A DNA stretch of 64,000 bases from Streptomyces canus (lineage in GTDB: Bacteria; Actinomycetota; Actinomycetes; Streptomycetales; Streptomycetaceae): the NCBI RefSeq assembly GCF_030816965.1, contig NZ_JAUSYQ010000002.1:372001-436000 (forward strand), written 5' to 3'. This document shows, in pieces, positions 1-7,456 of the stretch; position 1 is the first letter of the stretch, and every line of letters begins with the position of its first letter. The notes beneath the pieces are model-generated. The model had not been told where the DNA came from and did not search any database. It was given only the letters and a program-made list of their open reading frames with translations. The position numbers and the translations under genes were made by a program.

Positions 1-100
1 GCCGGCCCTGTGCCTCGTGGATGGTGGCCGAGGAGAAGACACGCAACCGCTCGACCAGAGCGGCGTCCGGCCGCTCGAACTTCGTGCTGACGCGGATCAT
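1..100 (-). CDS. RraA-like / 4-hydroxy-2-oxoacid (HMG) aldolase family protein, 5' end only
   Basis: Only the first 33 residues lie in the window; the gene runs off the left edge. They read MIRVSTKFERP..., then ATIHEAQGR, which resembles the conserved N-terminal ATVHEAMGR segment of the RraA family. That family includes 4-hydroxy-4-methyl-2-oxoglutarate/4-carboxy-4-hydroxy-2-oxoadipate aldolases and RNase E inhibitors. The ATG (98-100) overlaps the TGA of the upstream aminotransferase gene (ATGA), so the two are probably translationally coupled. As the last visible gene of a catabolic operon, an aldolase role is more likely than RNase regulation. The metal- and substrate-binding residues are outside the window, so the family call rests on a short segment. 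Confidence 0.6.
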   Translation of the reverse strand, partial: MIRVSTKFERPDAALVERLRVFSSATIHEAQGR

Positions 101-1338
101 GACGGGCCTTTCAGACGGTTTGGAGCGGCGGACGGGACGCGGGACAGGTCGGAGCAGGCCGTCGCGAGGCGCGCGCATGCCTCGGTGAGGACGTCCGTCG
201 ACGTGGCGAACGAGATGCGGAAATAGCCGGGTGCGCCGTACGCGGCGCCGTGGATGACCGCCACCTGCCGGCTGTCGAGCAGGTAGCGGGCGAAGTCCTC
301 GTCGTTCTCGATCCGGTTTCCCGAGGGTGTGAACTGCCCTATGGCGTCCCGGCAGTTGACCAGGAGGTAGAAGCCCCCGTCGGGGACGGTGCAGCTCAGA
401 CCGGGGATGTCGTTGACGAGCTTCACCGTGGCGTCGCGGCGTGCCCGGTAGACGCGCACGGTTTCCTCGACGAAGTCCTGCGGCCCGGTGAGCGCGGCGG
501 CAGCGGCGGCCTGGCTCACGGAGGAGGGACAGGAGGAGGTCTGGGACTGAAGTGTGTTGATCGCGGTCACCAGATCCGTCGGGCCCACGCCGTAGCCGAT
601 GCGCCAGCCGGTCATCGCGTACGTCTTGGAGACGCCGTTGGTGAGGAACACCCGCTCGCCCAGGCGTGGTTCGACCGCTGCCAGAGACGGGGCGTCCTGG
701 TCGCCGTACCAGATCTCGTCGTAGATCTCGTCGGTGAGGACGCGGACGTGGGGGTGTTTCAGCAACACCTCGGCGAGCGCGCGTAGTTCGGTGGTGGTGT
801 AGGCGGATCCGGTGGGGTTGCCGGGGGTGTTGAGGATCACCCACCGTGTGCGCTCGGTGAGCGCGGCCCCGAGCCGCTCCGGGGTCAGCTTGAAGCCGTC
901 CGACTCGGGGCAGTCCACGATGACGGGGGTGCCGTCGTTGGCGCGGACCATGTCGGGATACGACACCCAATAGGGGGCGGGGACGATGACCTCGTCCCCC
1001 TCGTCCAGGGTGGCCATCAGGGCGAGGAAGATGACCTGCTTGGCTCCGCCGCCGACCGTGATCCGCGCGTCGGTGCACTCCAGGCCGTGGCGCGCGCGAA
1101 ACTTCCCGGCGATCGCGGCGCGCAGGCTCGGCGTTCCGTTCACGGGGGTGTACTTCGTCTCGCCCGCCTCGATGGCCCGGATCGCGGCGGCCTTGACGTG
1201 GTCGGGGGTGTCGAAGTCGGGCTCGCCCACGGTCAGGTCGAGGATGGTGAGCCCCTGGCTCTTCAGCTCGCGCACGCGCTGTGCGGCCGCCGTGCTGGGC
1301 GAGGGATTGATACGGCGTACCCGCTCTGCCGTGTGCAT
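97..1338 (-). CDS. Class I/II pyridoxal-phosphate aminotransferase (AspB-like)
   Basis: A 413-aa fold-type I aminotransferase, the usual length for bacterial aspartate/aromatic aminotransferases. Visible landmarks are LDLTVGEPDFDTP near residue 35, APYWVSYPDM (cofactor-stacking aromatic), NTPGNPTGSAY (Asn binding PLP O3'), the DEIYDE aspartate, and SNG/SKTYAMTGWRIGYG, where Lys238 is the expected Schiff-base lysine. FRISFAT near the C-terminus carries the Arg that binds the substrate alpha-carboxylate. The start follows a GGAAGG-type ribosome site. It lies 4 bp after the SDR gene and overlaps the RraA-like gene by 4 bp, inside an operon headed by pxpABC. By context it probably transaminates the glutamate-like product of lactam opening. 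The actual substrate is not readable from the sequence. Confidence 0.92.
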   Translation of the reverse strand: MHTAERVRRINPSPSTAAAQRVRELKSQGLTILDLTVGEPDFDTPDHVKAAAIRAIEAGETKYTPVNGTPSLRAAIAGKFRARHGLECTDARITVGGGAKQVIFLALMATLDEGDEVIVPAPYWVSYPDMVRANDGTPVIVDCPESDGFKLTPERLGAALTERTRWVILNTPGNPTGSAYTTTELRALAEVLLKHPHVRVLTDEIYDEIWYGDQDAPSLAAVEPRLGERVFLTNGVSKTYAMTGWRIGYGVGPTDLVTAINTLQSQTSSCPSSVSQAAAAAALTGPQDFVEETVRVYRARRDATVKLVNDIPGLSCTVPDGGFYLLVNCRDAIGQFTPSGNRIENDEDFARYLLDSRQVAVIHGAAYGAPGYFRISFATSTDVLTEACARLATACSDLSRVPSAAPNRLKGPS

Positions 1339-1342
1339 GTGA

Positions 1343-2086
1343 TCAGCCTTCCCTGCGCTCGAAGTTGAGGCCGCCGGGGACCTGGAAGGTCGGCAGGATC
1401 TCGACGTGCCCGATGTTGACGTGCCGGGGCGCGTCGACGGCGAACTCGATGGAGTCGGCGATGTCCTCGGGCTTGAGGGACTCGTAGCCGTCGTAGAACT
1501 GCCGCTGGGCCTCCTCCATGTCGCCGAGCAGGCGGCCGAAGATCTCCGTCTCCACGCGCCCCGGGCAGATCTCGGTGACCCGGACCCGGCGGCCGTAGCC
1601 GTCGACCCGCAGCTGGCGGGAGAGGGTGTGCACGGCTGCCTTGGTGGCGTGGTAGACGGTGTTGCCGCCGAAGTTGTAGACGCCGGCGATGGAGCTGATG
1701 TTGACGATGTGGCCGAGGTCGCGCTCGACCATGCCGGGCATGAGCAGGCGTACCAGGTGCAGGACGGCCTGGATGTTGACGGCGACCTGCTCGTCGACGG
1801 CGAACTCGTCGGCTGTCAGGATGTTGCCGGTGCGAGAGACGCCGGCGTTGTTGACGAGGACGTCGATCTCCAGGCCGTCCAGGGCGGCGGTGAGCGCATC
1901 GGTGGCGGTGATGTCGACGGCGTGCGGGACGCAGCCGGTGTCGCGGGCGAGGGCGTCGAGCCGTTCGGCGCTACGCGCCACCGCGTGGACCTCGAGGCCG
2001 CGCTTGGCGAGTCGCTCGACGACCACGGCTCCGATGCCGGTCGACGCTCCGGTGACGAGGGCCGTCCTGTAGTCGGAGATGGGCAT
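1343..2086 (-). CDS. Classical short-chain dehydrogenase/reductase
   Basis: A 247-aa classical SDR. It has the cofactor motif TGASTGIG near residue 12, NNAG near residue 85, the catalytic Ser in NISSIAGV and the YxxxK pair in TVYHATKAAV. The ATG at 2086 was chosen because AAGGAG lies 9 nt upstream and the protein starts right before the Rossmann strand; longer in-frame extensions have no domain. It sits between the MHS transporter and the aminotransferase, so it probably oxidises or reduces a hydroxyl group on the compound handled by this operon. DITATD after the second strand does not settle NAD versus NADP preference. Substrate unknown. Confidence 0.9.
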   Translation of the reverse strand: MPISDYRTALVTGASTGIGAVVVERLAKRGLEVHAVARSAERLDALARDTGCVPHAVDITATDALTAALDGLEIDVLVNNAGVSRTGNILTADEFAVDEQVAVNIQAVLHLVRLLMPGMVERDLGHIVNISSIAGVYNFGGNTVYHATKAAVHTLSRQLRVDGYGRRVRVTEICPGRVETEIFGRLLGDMEEAQRQFYDGYESLKPEDIADSIEFAVDAPRHVNIGHVEILPTFQVPGGLNFERREG

Positions 2087-2136
2087 GCTGGTGTGCTCCT
2101 TGGTGGGAGGGGTGCGGGTGCGGGTGCGGGTGTCTG

Positions 2137-3453
2137 TCAGGCGTCGCGCAGGGGCAGGTGGGCCCGGTCCTTCACCCGGGAGACGGCGATGAGCGTGCCG
2201 AGTGCGGTGACGACGGCGTAGAAGGCGGGCATGTTGACGTCGCCCGTGCGGTCGATCAGGTACGTCATCAGCAGCGGGGCCGTGCCGCCGAAGAGGGCGG
2301 CGGAGACGTTGTAGCCGAGGCCGTAGGCGGAGTAGCGGACGCGGGTCGGGAAGAGTTCGACGAGCAGGATGTGGACGACGCCGGTGTGCCCGGCGAACAC
2401 GACGGCCATGAGGCAGGCGCCGAGGACGGCGAGGCCGACGTTGCCGGTGCCGATCAGGAGGTAGCACGGGATGCCGACGACGGCCATGGCGATCGCGGCA
2501 CCGGCGATGACCTTCTTGCGGCCGATCCGGTCGGACAGCCGGCCCATGTAGGGGATGGCGATACAGATCGCGACCAGGCTGGAGGCGGTGACGAGGAGAC
2601 CCTGGACCTTGCCGAAGTTCAGCTCGCTGCTCATGAAGGTGGGCATGTAGCTGAACAGGACGTAGTACCCGGAGCCGTTCATCAGCGGGATGAACAGGGC
2701 CAGCAGCATGGCCCGGCGGTGCTCGGATGAGCTGAACGCCTCCTTGAGGGGGTTCTTTGACAGGCCGTCCCCTTCCTTCAGGCGCGTGAAGTTGGGCGTG
2801 TCGCTGATGCGCCCGCGGATGTAGATCCCGGTGATGCCGAGCGGGACGGCGAGCAGGAACGGGATGCGCCAGCCCCAGGACTCCATGCGCTCGGCGCCGA
2901 GTCCGCTGGTCATTGCGGCGGCTATCAGGGTGCCGGTGAGCAGGGAGAGGAACGAGGCGATCTGGGCGTAACTGGTGTAGAGGCCGCGTTTGCCCTCAGG
3001 GGCGTGCTCGGCGAGGAAGCTCATCGCGCCGGATGCCTCGCCGCCGACGGAGAAGCCCTGGGCGACGCGCAGCAGGATCAGCAGGGTGGGCGCGGCGACG
3101 CCGATGCTCGCGTAGGTGGGCAGGATGCCGATGGCGGCGGTGGCGGCACTGATGAGCATGATGACGAACACCAGCATGCGCTGGCGTCCGATGCGGTCGC
3201 CGAGGTGGCCGCAGATGATGCCGCCGAGGGGGCGGAAGAAGAAGGAGACGGCGTACCCGAGGAAGACGAGCTGGACGGCGTTGTCGGAGCCGGGGAAGAA
3301 CACGGCGGCGAGCGTTCCGGCCATGAAGCCGAAGATGCCGTTGTCGTAGAGCTCGGCGAAGATGCCGACGCATCCCGCGAGGGTGACTTTCCTGGCTGTT
3401 CTGGCATCGACGGTGTTGGGGACGGGGACTGGCTGAGCGGCCATGGTGGTCAT
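2137..3453 (-). CDS. MFS transporter, metabolite:H+ symporter (MHS) family
   Basis: A 438-aa, 12-TM major facilitator. FAELYDNGIFGFMAG in TM1 and GHLGDRIGRQRML between TM2 and TM3, repeated as LSDRIGRKKV in the second half, are typical of the MHS group (alpha-ketoglutarate, citrate, shikimate and proline/betaine permeases). The start has AGGAG about 7 nt upstream. It lies in the pxp operon, after a 161-bp gap following pxpC and 50 bp before the SDR. It is most likely the uptake symporter for the carboxylated substrate broken down by the operon. The sequence alone does not identify the substrate. Confidence 0.9.
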   Translation of the reverse strand: MTTMAAQPVPVPNTVDARTARKVTLAGCVGIFAELYDNGIFGFMAGTLAAVFFPGSDNAVQLVFLGYAVSFFFRPLGGIICGHLGDRIGRQRMLVFVIMLISAATAAIGILPTYASIGVAAPTLLILLRVAQGFSVGGEASGAMSFLAEHAPEGKRGLYTSYAQIASFLSLLTGTLIAAAMTSGLGAERMESWGWRIPFLLAVPLGITGIYIRGRISDTPNFTRLKEGDGLSKNPLKEAFSSSEHRRAMLLALFIPLMNGSGYYVLFSYMPTFMSSELNFGKVQGLLVTASSLVAICIAIPYMGRLSDRIGRKKVIAGAAIAMAVVGIPCYLLIGTGNVGLAVLGACLMAVVFAGHTGVVHILLVELFPTRVRYSAYGLGYNVSAALFGGTAPLLMTYLIDRTGDVNMPAFYAVVTALGTLIAVSRVKDRAHLPLRDA

Positions 3454-3551
3454 GGCGTCTCCTGTCTTGCAGCGGGGTGGGGACGAGGGGCGATCGGCTC
3501 CGTGCGGGCGGGCGAAGGGGCGGCCGTGGGGACGAATGGACGGCTGGGGCC

Positions 3552-3604
3552 GGCTGGGCGGCGGCGGAGACGGCTGGGTGGTGGCGGAGACGGCTAGGTG
3601 GTGG
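3552..3604. repeat. 20-bp direct tandem repeat, about 2.6 copies
   Basis: Two consecutive 20-bp units, GGCTGGGCGGCGGCGGAGAC and GGCTGGGTGGTGGCGGAGAC, are followed by a partial third unit starting GGCTAGGTGGTGG. They fill part of the 161-bp gap between pxpC and the MHS transporter gene, the only sizeable gap inside this operon. No palindrome is evident. It may simply be replication slippage in G-rich DNA. Confidence 0.7.
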
Positions 3605-3614
3605 GGGTCGAGGG

Positions 3615-4601
3615 TCAGCCGACAGCGGGAGCGCGGATGCGCAGGGCGTCGAAGGCCGTGCGGACGCGGGTTCTCAGTGCGTCGACGGCGTTTCGCTGGG
3701 CGCGGTGGGCGGTGACCGCCTGGTCGACGGTGCGGTGGCGGAAGCGGATGGTCTGCCCAGGGCGCACCTGCCCCAGGGCGGACAGACCGGTGGCCGTGAC
3801 GACCGCGAGCACGGGGTAGCCGGCGGTGACACCGCGGCCGCGGTGCAGGACGAGGAGTTCGTCTCCGGCCGGCACCTCCACGGCGCCGATGGGAACGCCG
3901 CGGGAGAGGATCTCGCCCCGGGTGACCCGCCGCGGCACCTCGCCCTGCAGCCGCAGGCCGATGTGGTTGCTCCGCGGGCTGACGGTGAAGGGGGCGTCGA
4001 ACAGTCGGCCTGCCGTGTCTGCGAACTCGGCCCGGTCGGGGCCGTCGGTGACGTCGATGGTCCAGGTGGTGGGGAACGGGACGACCGGGGCGTTCAGGCG
4101 GAACAGCGGGATCCGCGAGAAAGGGTGGTCGAGGGGCGGGCAGGTCGTACGCAGTACGAGTTCGTCGCCGCCGCGCAGGCTGGGACCGAAGCCGAGGATG
4201 GTGTCGGGAGCGCAGCTGCCCTGGAGGTAGTCCGCCTCGAACGAGCCGAGCACCGCCAGGTAGACGCGCAGTCCGCGCCGGATGCCGGTGACGCGCACGG
4301 TCTCACCCGCGCGCACGCAGAGCGGTTCCCACTGCGGGCGGACGACTCCACCGACGGTCAGTTCGGCGGGGGCGCCGGTCACGGCGATGAGGATGTCGGT
4401 GGAGGGAACGCACGCGAAGTCGAGAGCCGTGATCTCCAGCAGCGGGGCGCGGTCTTCGTTGCCGCACAGGACGTTGGCGACGCGCGCCGAGTGCTGGTCG
4501 GCGGCTCCGCCGGCGGGCAGGCCGTAGCGGGAGCGGCCGACCCGGCCGAGGTCCTGCACGGTGACGAGGCCGGCGGTGCGGATCGTGAGGGTGTCAGCCA
4601 T
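3615..4601 (-). CDS. pxpC: 5-oxoprolinase subunit C / biotin-dependent carboxyltransferase-like (KipA family)
   Basis: A 328-aa KipA/PxpC-type protein. It starts with LTIRTAGLVTVQDLGRVG then GLPAGGAADQHSARVAN, the family N-terminal signature, and ends in the AHS2 domain with RVTRGEILSRGVPIGAVEVPAGDELLVLHRGRG. With PxpA and PxpB it forms the prokaryotic ATP-dependent 5-oxoprolinase that opens a cyclic amide to the linear amino acid. The ATG at 4601 is preferred over an upstream in-frame ATG because it overlaps the pxpB stop by 8 bp and begins exactly at the domain. The oxoprolinase function is established for homologous PxpABC sets. In this operon the true lactam may be a derivative of 5-oxoproline. 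Confidence 0.93.
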   Translation of the reverse strand: MADTLTIRTAGLVTVQDLGRVGRSRYGLPAGGAADQHSARVANVLCGNEDRAPLLEITALDFACVPSTDILIAVTGAPAELTVGGVVRPQWEPLCVRAGETVRVTGIRRGLRVYLAVLGSFEADYLQGSCAPDTILGFGPSLRGGDELVLRTTCPPLDHPFSRIPLFRLNAPVVPFPTTWTIDVTDGPDRAEFADTAGRLFDAPFTVSPRSNHIGLRLQGEVPRRVTRGEILSRGVPIGAVEVPAGDELLVLHRGRGVTAGYPVLAVVTATGLSALGQVRPGQTIRFRHRTVDQAVTAHRAQRNAVDALRTRVRTAFDALRIRAPAVG

Positions 4602-5307
4602 GACAGGCCGCCAGGGGCGTGCCGGCATGCAGGTCCCACTCGTCGGGCGTGATGGGGACGAAACGGAAGGTGTCCCCGGGCCGGTAGGCGGTGATCGGGT
4701 CGCTGTGCAGGTCGAGGACGCGCACGGGGGTGCGTCCTAGGAGGGGCCAGCCGCCGGGCGAGGGCATCGGGCAGATGACGGCCTGCCGCCCGGCGACGGC
4801 GACCGAGCCGGGATCGACATGGGTGCGGGGCGACGCCAGCCGAGGCACCGGTCCGGGGAAGCGCGGGCCGTCCGTCATCGGCGCCCCAGCCGGTGCGCCG
4901 AGGCAGCGCACGGTGAGGTCGGTACCGGAGTGGAGGGCGATGACCTCGCTCTCGGTCAGGTCGAGTTGACGGGCGACTTCGGGCAGATCGGGTCCGTGCT
5001 CGCCGCCGTAGACGACGGGGACGACGAAGCGTCGAGACGGTGTCGTCGGCGTGGGATGCGGCCCGAGGCGGGCGGCCTCGTGCGAGACGACACGCCTGAC
5101 GGTGTCGTGGTCGGTGCGGGTGCAGTCGAACTCCACGAGCAGGGCGTCGTAGGTGGGCACCACGTCGTGGACCCCGGTGAGCCGGACGGCGTCCAGGGCG
5201 TCGGCCAGGGCGTGGACGAGCCGCCAGGCGTCCTCGGCCGCCAGGCCCACGGCCCTGGCGGCCAGAGCGGAGTCACCGCAGTCCGTGACCGTGAGGTTGC
5301 CGTTCAT
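4594..5307 (-). CDS. pxpB: 5-oxoprolinase subunit B (KipI/AHS1 family)
   Basis: A 237-aa KipI/PxpB protein. TVTDCGDSALAARAVG at the N-terminus and the later block VPVVYGGEHGPDLPEVARQ followed by SGTDLTVRCLGAPAGAPM... match the allophanate-hydrolase subunit 1 (AHS1) fold. It pairs with PxpC, and the two act with PxpA. The gene begins 1 nt after the pxpA stop and overlaps pxpC by 8 bp, as expected for stoichiometric subunits. In Bacillus the orthologue also inhibits KinA; nothing here suggests that role. Confidence 0.93.
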   Translation of the reverse strand: MNGNLTVTDCGDSALAARAVGLAAEDAWRLVHALADALDAVRLTGVHDVVPTYDALLVEFDCTRTDHDTVRRVVSHEAARLGPHPTPTTPSRRFVVPVVYGGEHGPDLPEVARQLDLTESEVIALHSGTDLTVRCLGAPAGAPMTDGPRFPGPVPRLASPRTHVDPGSVAVAGRQAVICPMPSPGGWPLLGRTPVRVLDLHSDPITAYRPGDTFRFVPITPDEWDLHAGTPLAACHG

Positions 5308-5308
5308 G

Positions 5309-6091
5309 TCAGACGCCCTTCCCGCTCAGCACTTTGTCGAGAGAGGTGATCTCGACACCGGCGGCCATGAGTTGCTCGCGGATGCGGCCGGCCAGCGCGA
5401 TCGCTCCGGGGCTGTCTCCGTGCAGCAGGACGGTGTCGCAGGCGACCGGGATGTCCGTGCCGTCGACGCTGCGGATGACTCCCTCGGTGACCATGCGCAG
5501 CGTCCGCCGGGCCACCTCGTCCGGTTCGTGGATCACCGCTCCGGGCTCGGAGCGGGGGACGAGGGTCCCGTCGTCGCGGTACGCGCGGTCGGCGATGCCG
5601 ACGATGCCCACGCGCAGTCCGCGCGCCCGGGCCGCGTCGGCGAGCTCACCGTCCTGAGCGAGGACGATCAGCGACTCGTCCAGGCAGGCGACGGCGTCCA
5701 CGACGGCGCGGGCGTAGTCGGCGCGTACGGCGACCAGGTTGCCCAGGCGTCCGTGCGGGGCGACGTGCCGCACCTGGGTGCCGTGAGCGACGGCGAACGC
5801 CTGGAGGGCGCCGATCTGGTACAGCACGTCCGTGCGGACCTCCTCGGGCGTGAGGTCCATCGCGCGGCGGCCGAAGCCGACCAGGTCGGGAAAGCTCGGG
5901 TGAGCACCCACGGCCACCTGCCGCGCCACGCAGGACCGGACGGTGGCGTCCATGATGCGCGGATCACCCGCGTGGAACCCACAGGCCACATTTGCGGACG
6001 TCAGCATCTCCAGGAGGGCTTCGTCGTCGCCCGTCGTGTAGGCGCCGAATCCCTCGCCGAGATCGGCGACGAGATCAACCATGGGGGCCAT
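5309..6091 (-). CDS. pxpA: 5-oxoprolinase subunit A (LamB/YcsF family)
   Basis: A 260-aa LamB/YcsF-family protein, of family length. Diagnostic segments are VDLVADLGEGFGAYTTGDDEAL at the N-terminus, TSANVACGFHAGDP near residue 35, GAHPSFPD near residue 65 and CDTVLLHGDSPGA near the C-terminus. The ATG at 6091 is chosen because GGAGG sits 6 nt upstream, and the homologous part begins there although the frame stays open to 6418. It is the first gene of the leftward operon, with a candidate promoter and regulator box at 6258-6312. PxpA is the subunit that processes the activated lactam in the ATP-dependent 5-oxoprolinase complex. Confidence 0.93.
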   Translation of the reverse strand: MAPMVDLVADLGEGFGAYTTGDDEALLEMLTSANVACGFHAGDPRIMDATVRSCVARQVAVGAHPSFPDLVGFGRRAMDLTPEEVRTDVLYQIGALQAFAVAHGTQVRHVAPHGRLGNLVAVRADYARAVVDAVACLDESLIVLAQDGELADAARARGLRVGIVGIADRAYRDDGTLVPRSEPGAVIHEPDEVARRTLRMVTEGVIRSVDGTDIPVACDTVLLHGDSPGAIALAGRIREQLMAAGVEITSLDKVLSGKGV

Positions 6092-6257
6092 GACGTCCTC
6101 CGGGAGAGAATATGAGGAAGGAGATGCCGGCACGCCTTCGTGATATCCGGAAAGGTCAGCACTTTCGAAACAAAGGCGAGCGTCACAAGCAGACGGAATT
6201 CCTGGGAACCGATTCACTTCGACTCTGTCAAGCGGTTCCGGGTTGAATGTTCCGCTC

Positions 6258-6312
6258 AACTTAGGCCCATGCTCGCGTGATCGCCAATATGTGTTCGGTC
6301 TGGCGTTATCGC
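6258..6312 (-). promoter_or_regulatory. Candidate pxp-operon promoter with upstream LysR-type box
   Basis: Read on the minus strand, the 15-mer GCGATAACGCCAGAC (6312-6298) is followed after 10 nt by a -35-like TTGGCG (6287-6282), an 18-bp spacer and a -10-like TAAGTT (6263-6258). The same 15-mer with one change occurs 11 nt upstream of a -35 element at 7334-7388, ahead of the second operon. A box just upstream of -35 suits activation by the divergently encoded LysR protein. The 319-bp pxpA/lysR intergenic region holds no gene. Confidence 0.55.
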
Positions 6313-6410
6313 GAACGGCTATGACCCCCTCACACCTGGGCCCCGCCAGGGCTGTGCTTCGGGATCGCCGCTCCCTACGATGAGGCTCCGCTCCCCGTGG
6401 AAGGCTCCGC

Positions 6411-7340
6411 ATGGACACCAGGCGTCTCTACTCGTTCATCAAGATCATTGACGCGGGGAGCATCACGCGCGCGGCCGACATCCTGCACATCGCGCAGCCC
6501 GCGCTCAGCCAGCAACTGTCCGCGCTGGAAACGCAGTTCGGGCAGCAACTGCTGATCCGCAGCAAACGCGGAGTCGCCCCGACCGAGGCGGGCCGGGCAC
6601 TGTACCGGCATGCCCAGCTCATCCTGAGGCAGGTGGACCTCGCGCACGCCGCGGTGGAGGTCTCCGGCCGGGCTCCCGCCGGCAGCGTGTCGGTGGGCCT
6701 CGCGCCGTACAGCCTGGGCGCGGCGCTCGCGCTGCCGCTCCTCAAGAGTGTGCGCGAGCGCTACCCGGACATCCTGCTGCACATCAACGAGAACTTCGGC
6801 GGCGTGATCAGCGAGGCCATCATGACCGGGCGGATGGACATGGCGTTCATCTACGGGGCCGGCCCGCTGCGGGGCGTGCAGTTCGAGCCTGTGCGCACGG
6901 AGGACCTGTTCCTCATCGGGGCCTCCGGCGCGACGGCGCCGCCGGGACAGGGCGAGGTGAGCCTCGAGGAACTCGCCGGCGTGCCGCTGCTCCTGCCCAG
7001 CCGCATCCACACGATCCGGCAGGTGGTGGACGCCGCCTTCCAGCAGGCGTCGCTCCGTCCGAACGTGGTGGGCGAGGTCGAGTCCGCGCTGACGCTCGTC
7101 AACGCCGTGGACGCGGATCTCGGCGCCACGGTCCTGCCCTGGTCGGCGGCGCGCGCCATCCTGGATGTCCGCTCGCTGTCCGTACGCCGCATCATGGATC
7201 CCGTCATCCAGGTCAAGCTGTCGCTGGTGACGTCGGACAATCAGCCCCTTTCGGAGCCCGCCCTCGCGGTTCACGATCTGTTCCTCGAACTGATCACCAC
7301 CTTTGACGGTGCTGTCGACGGGGATAAGGATCGGCGATAA
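6411..7340 (+). CDS. LysR-family transcriptional regulator
   Basis: A 309-aa LysR regulator. The N-terminal winged helix (MDTRRLYSFIKII, then SITRAADILHIAQPALSQQL and an LLIRSKRGVAPTEAG wing) is followed by a co-inducer domain. The N-terminal wording is closest to the Cbl/Nac-like group. It is transcribed divergently from pxpA, and the second operon begins 116 bp after its stop, so it lies between the two operons it probably controls. Its TAA stop overlaps the second copy of the 15-bp box (7334-7348). By family behaviour it would be a tetrameric activator responding to a pathway intermediate. Confidence 0.93.
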   Translation: MDTRRLYSFIKIIDAGSITRAADILHIAQPALSQQLSALETQFGQQLLIRSKRGVAPTEAGRALYRHAQLILRQVDLAHAAVEVSGRAPAGSVSVGLAPYSLGAALALPLLKSVRERYPDILLHINENFGGVISEAIMTGRMDMAFIYGAGPLRGVQFEPVRTEDLFLIGASGATAPPGQGEVSLEELAGVPLLLPSRIHTIRQVVDAAFQQASLRPNVVGEVESALTLVNAVDADLGATVLPWSAARAILDVRSLSVRRIMDPVIQVKLSLVTSDNQPLSEPALAVHDLFLELITTFDGAVDGDKDRR

Positions 7341-7388
7341 CGTCAGACGAATCCGTTATTTGTTACCGGCGACCGTCCCGGCTAGCGT
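7334..7388 (+). promoter_or_regulatory. Candidate promoter of the hydroxyacid/idonate dehydrogenase operon with LysR-type box
   Basis: GCGATAACGTCAGAC (7334-7348) matches the pxp-operon box at 14 of 15 positions. Part of it forms an inverted repeat ATAACG-N11-CGTTAT (7337-7359). It is followed by a -35-like TTGTTA (7360-7365), a 17-bp spacer and a -10-like TAGCGT (7383-7388). The box sits directly upstream of -35, the usual activator position. Confidence 0.6.
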
Positions 7389-7456
7389 TTCCCGAAACGA
7401 TTTCTTTCGACGCCAGCCGTCGGTCGGCAATGCACGGCTCGTCACTGGAGACATAG

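Noticed and set aside
6092..6418. In-frame 5' extension of pxpA beyond the chosen ATG
   Set aside because: It has no family homology, covers the promoter and regulator box, and GGAGG is well placed before 6091.
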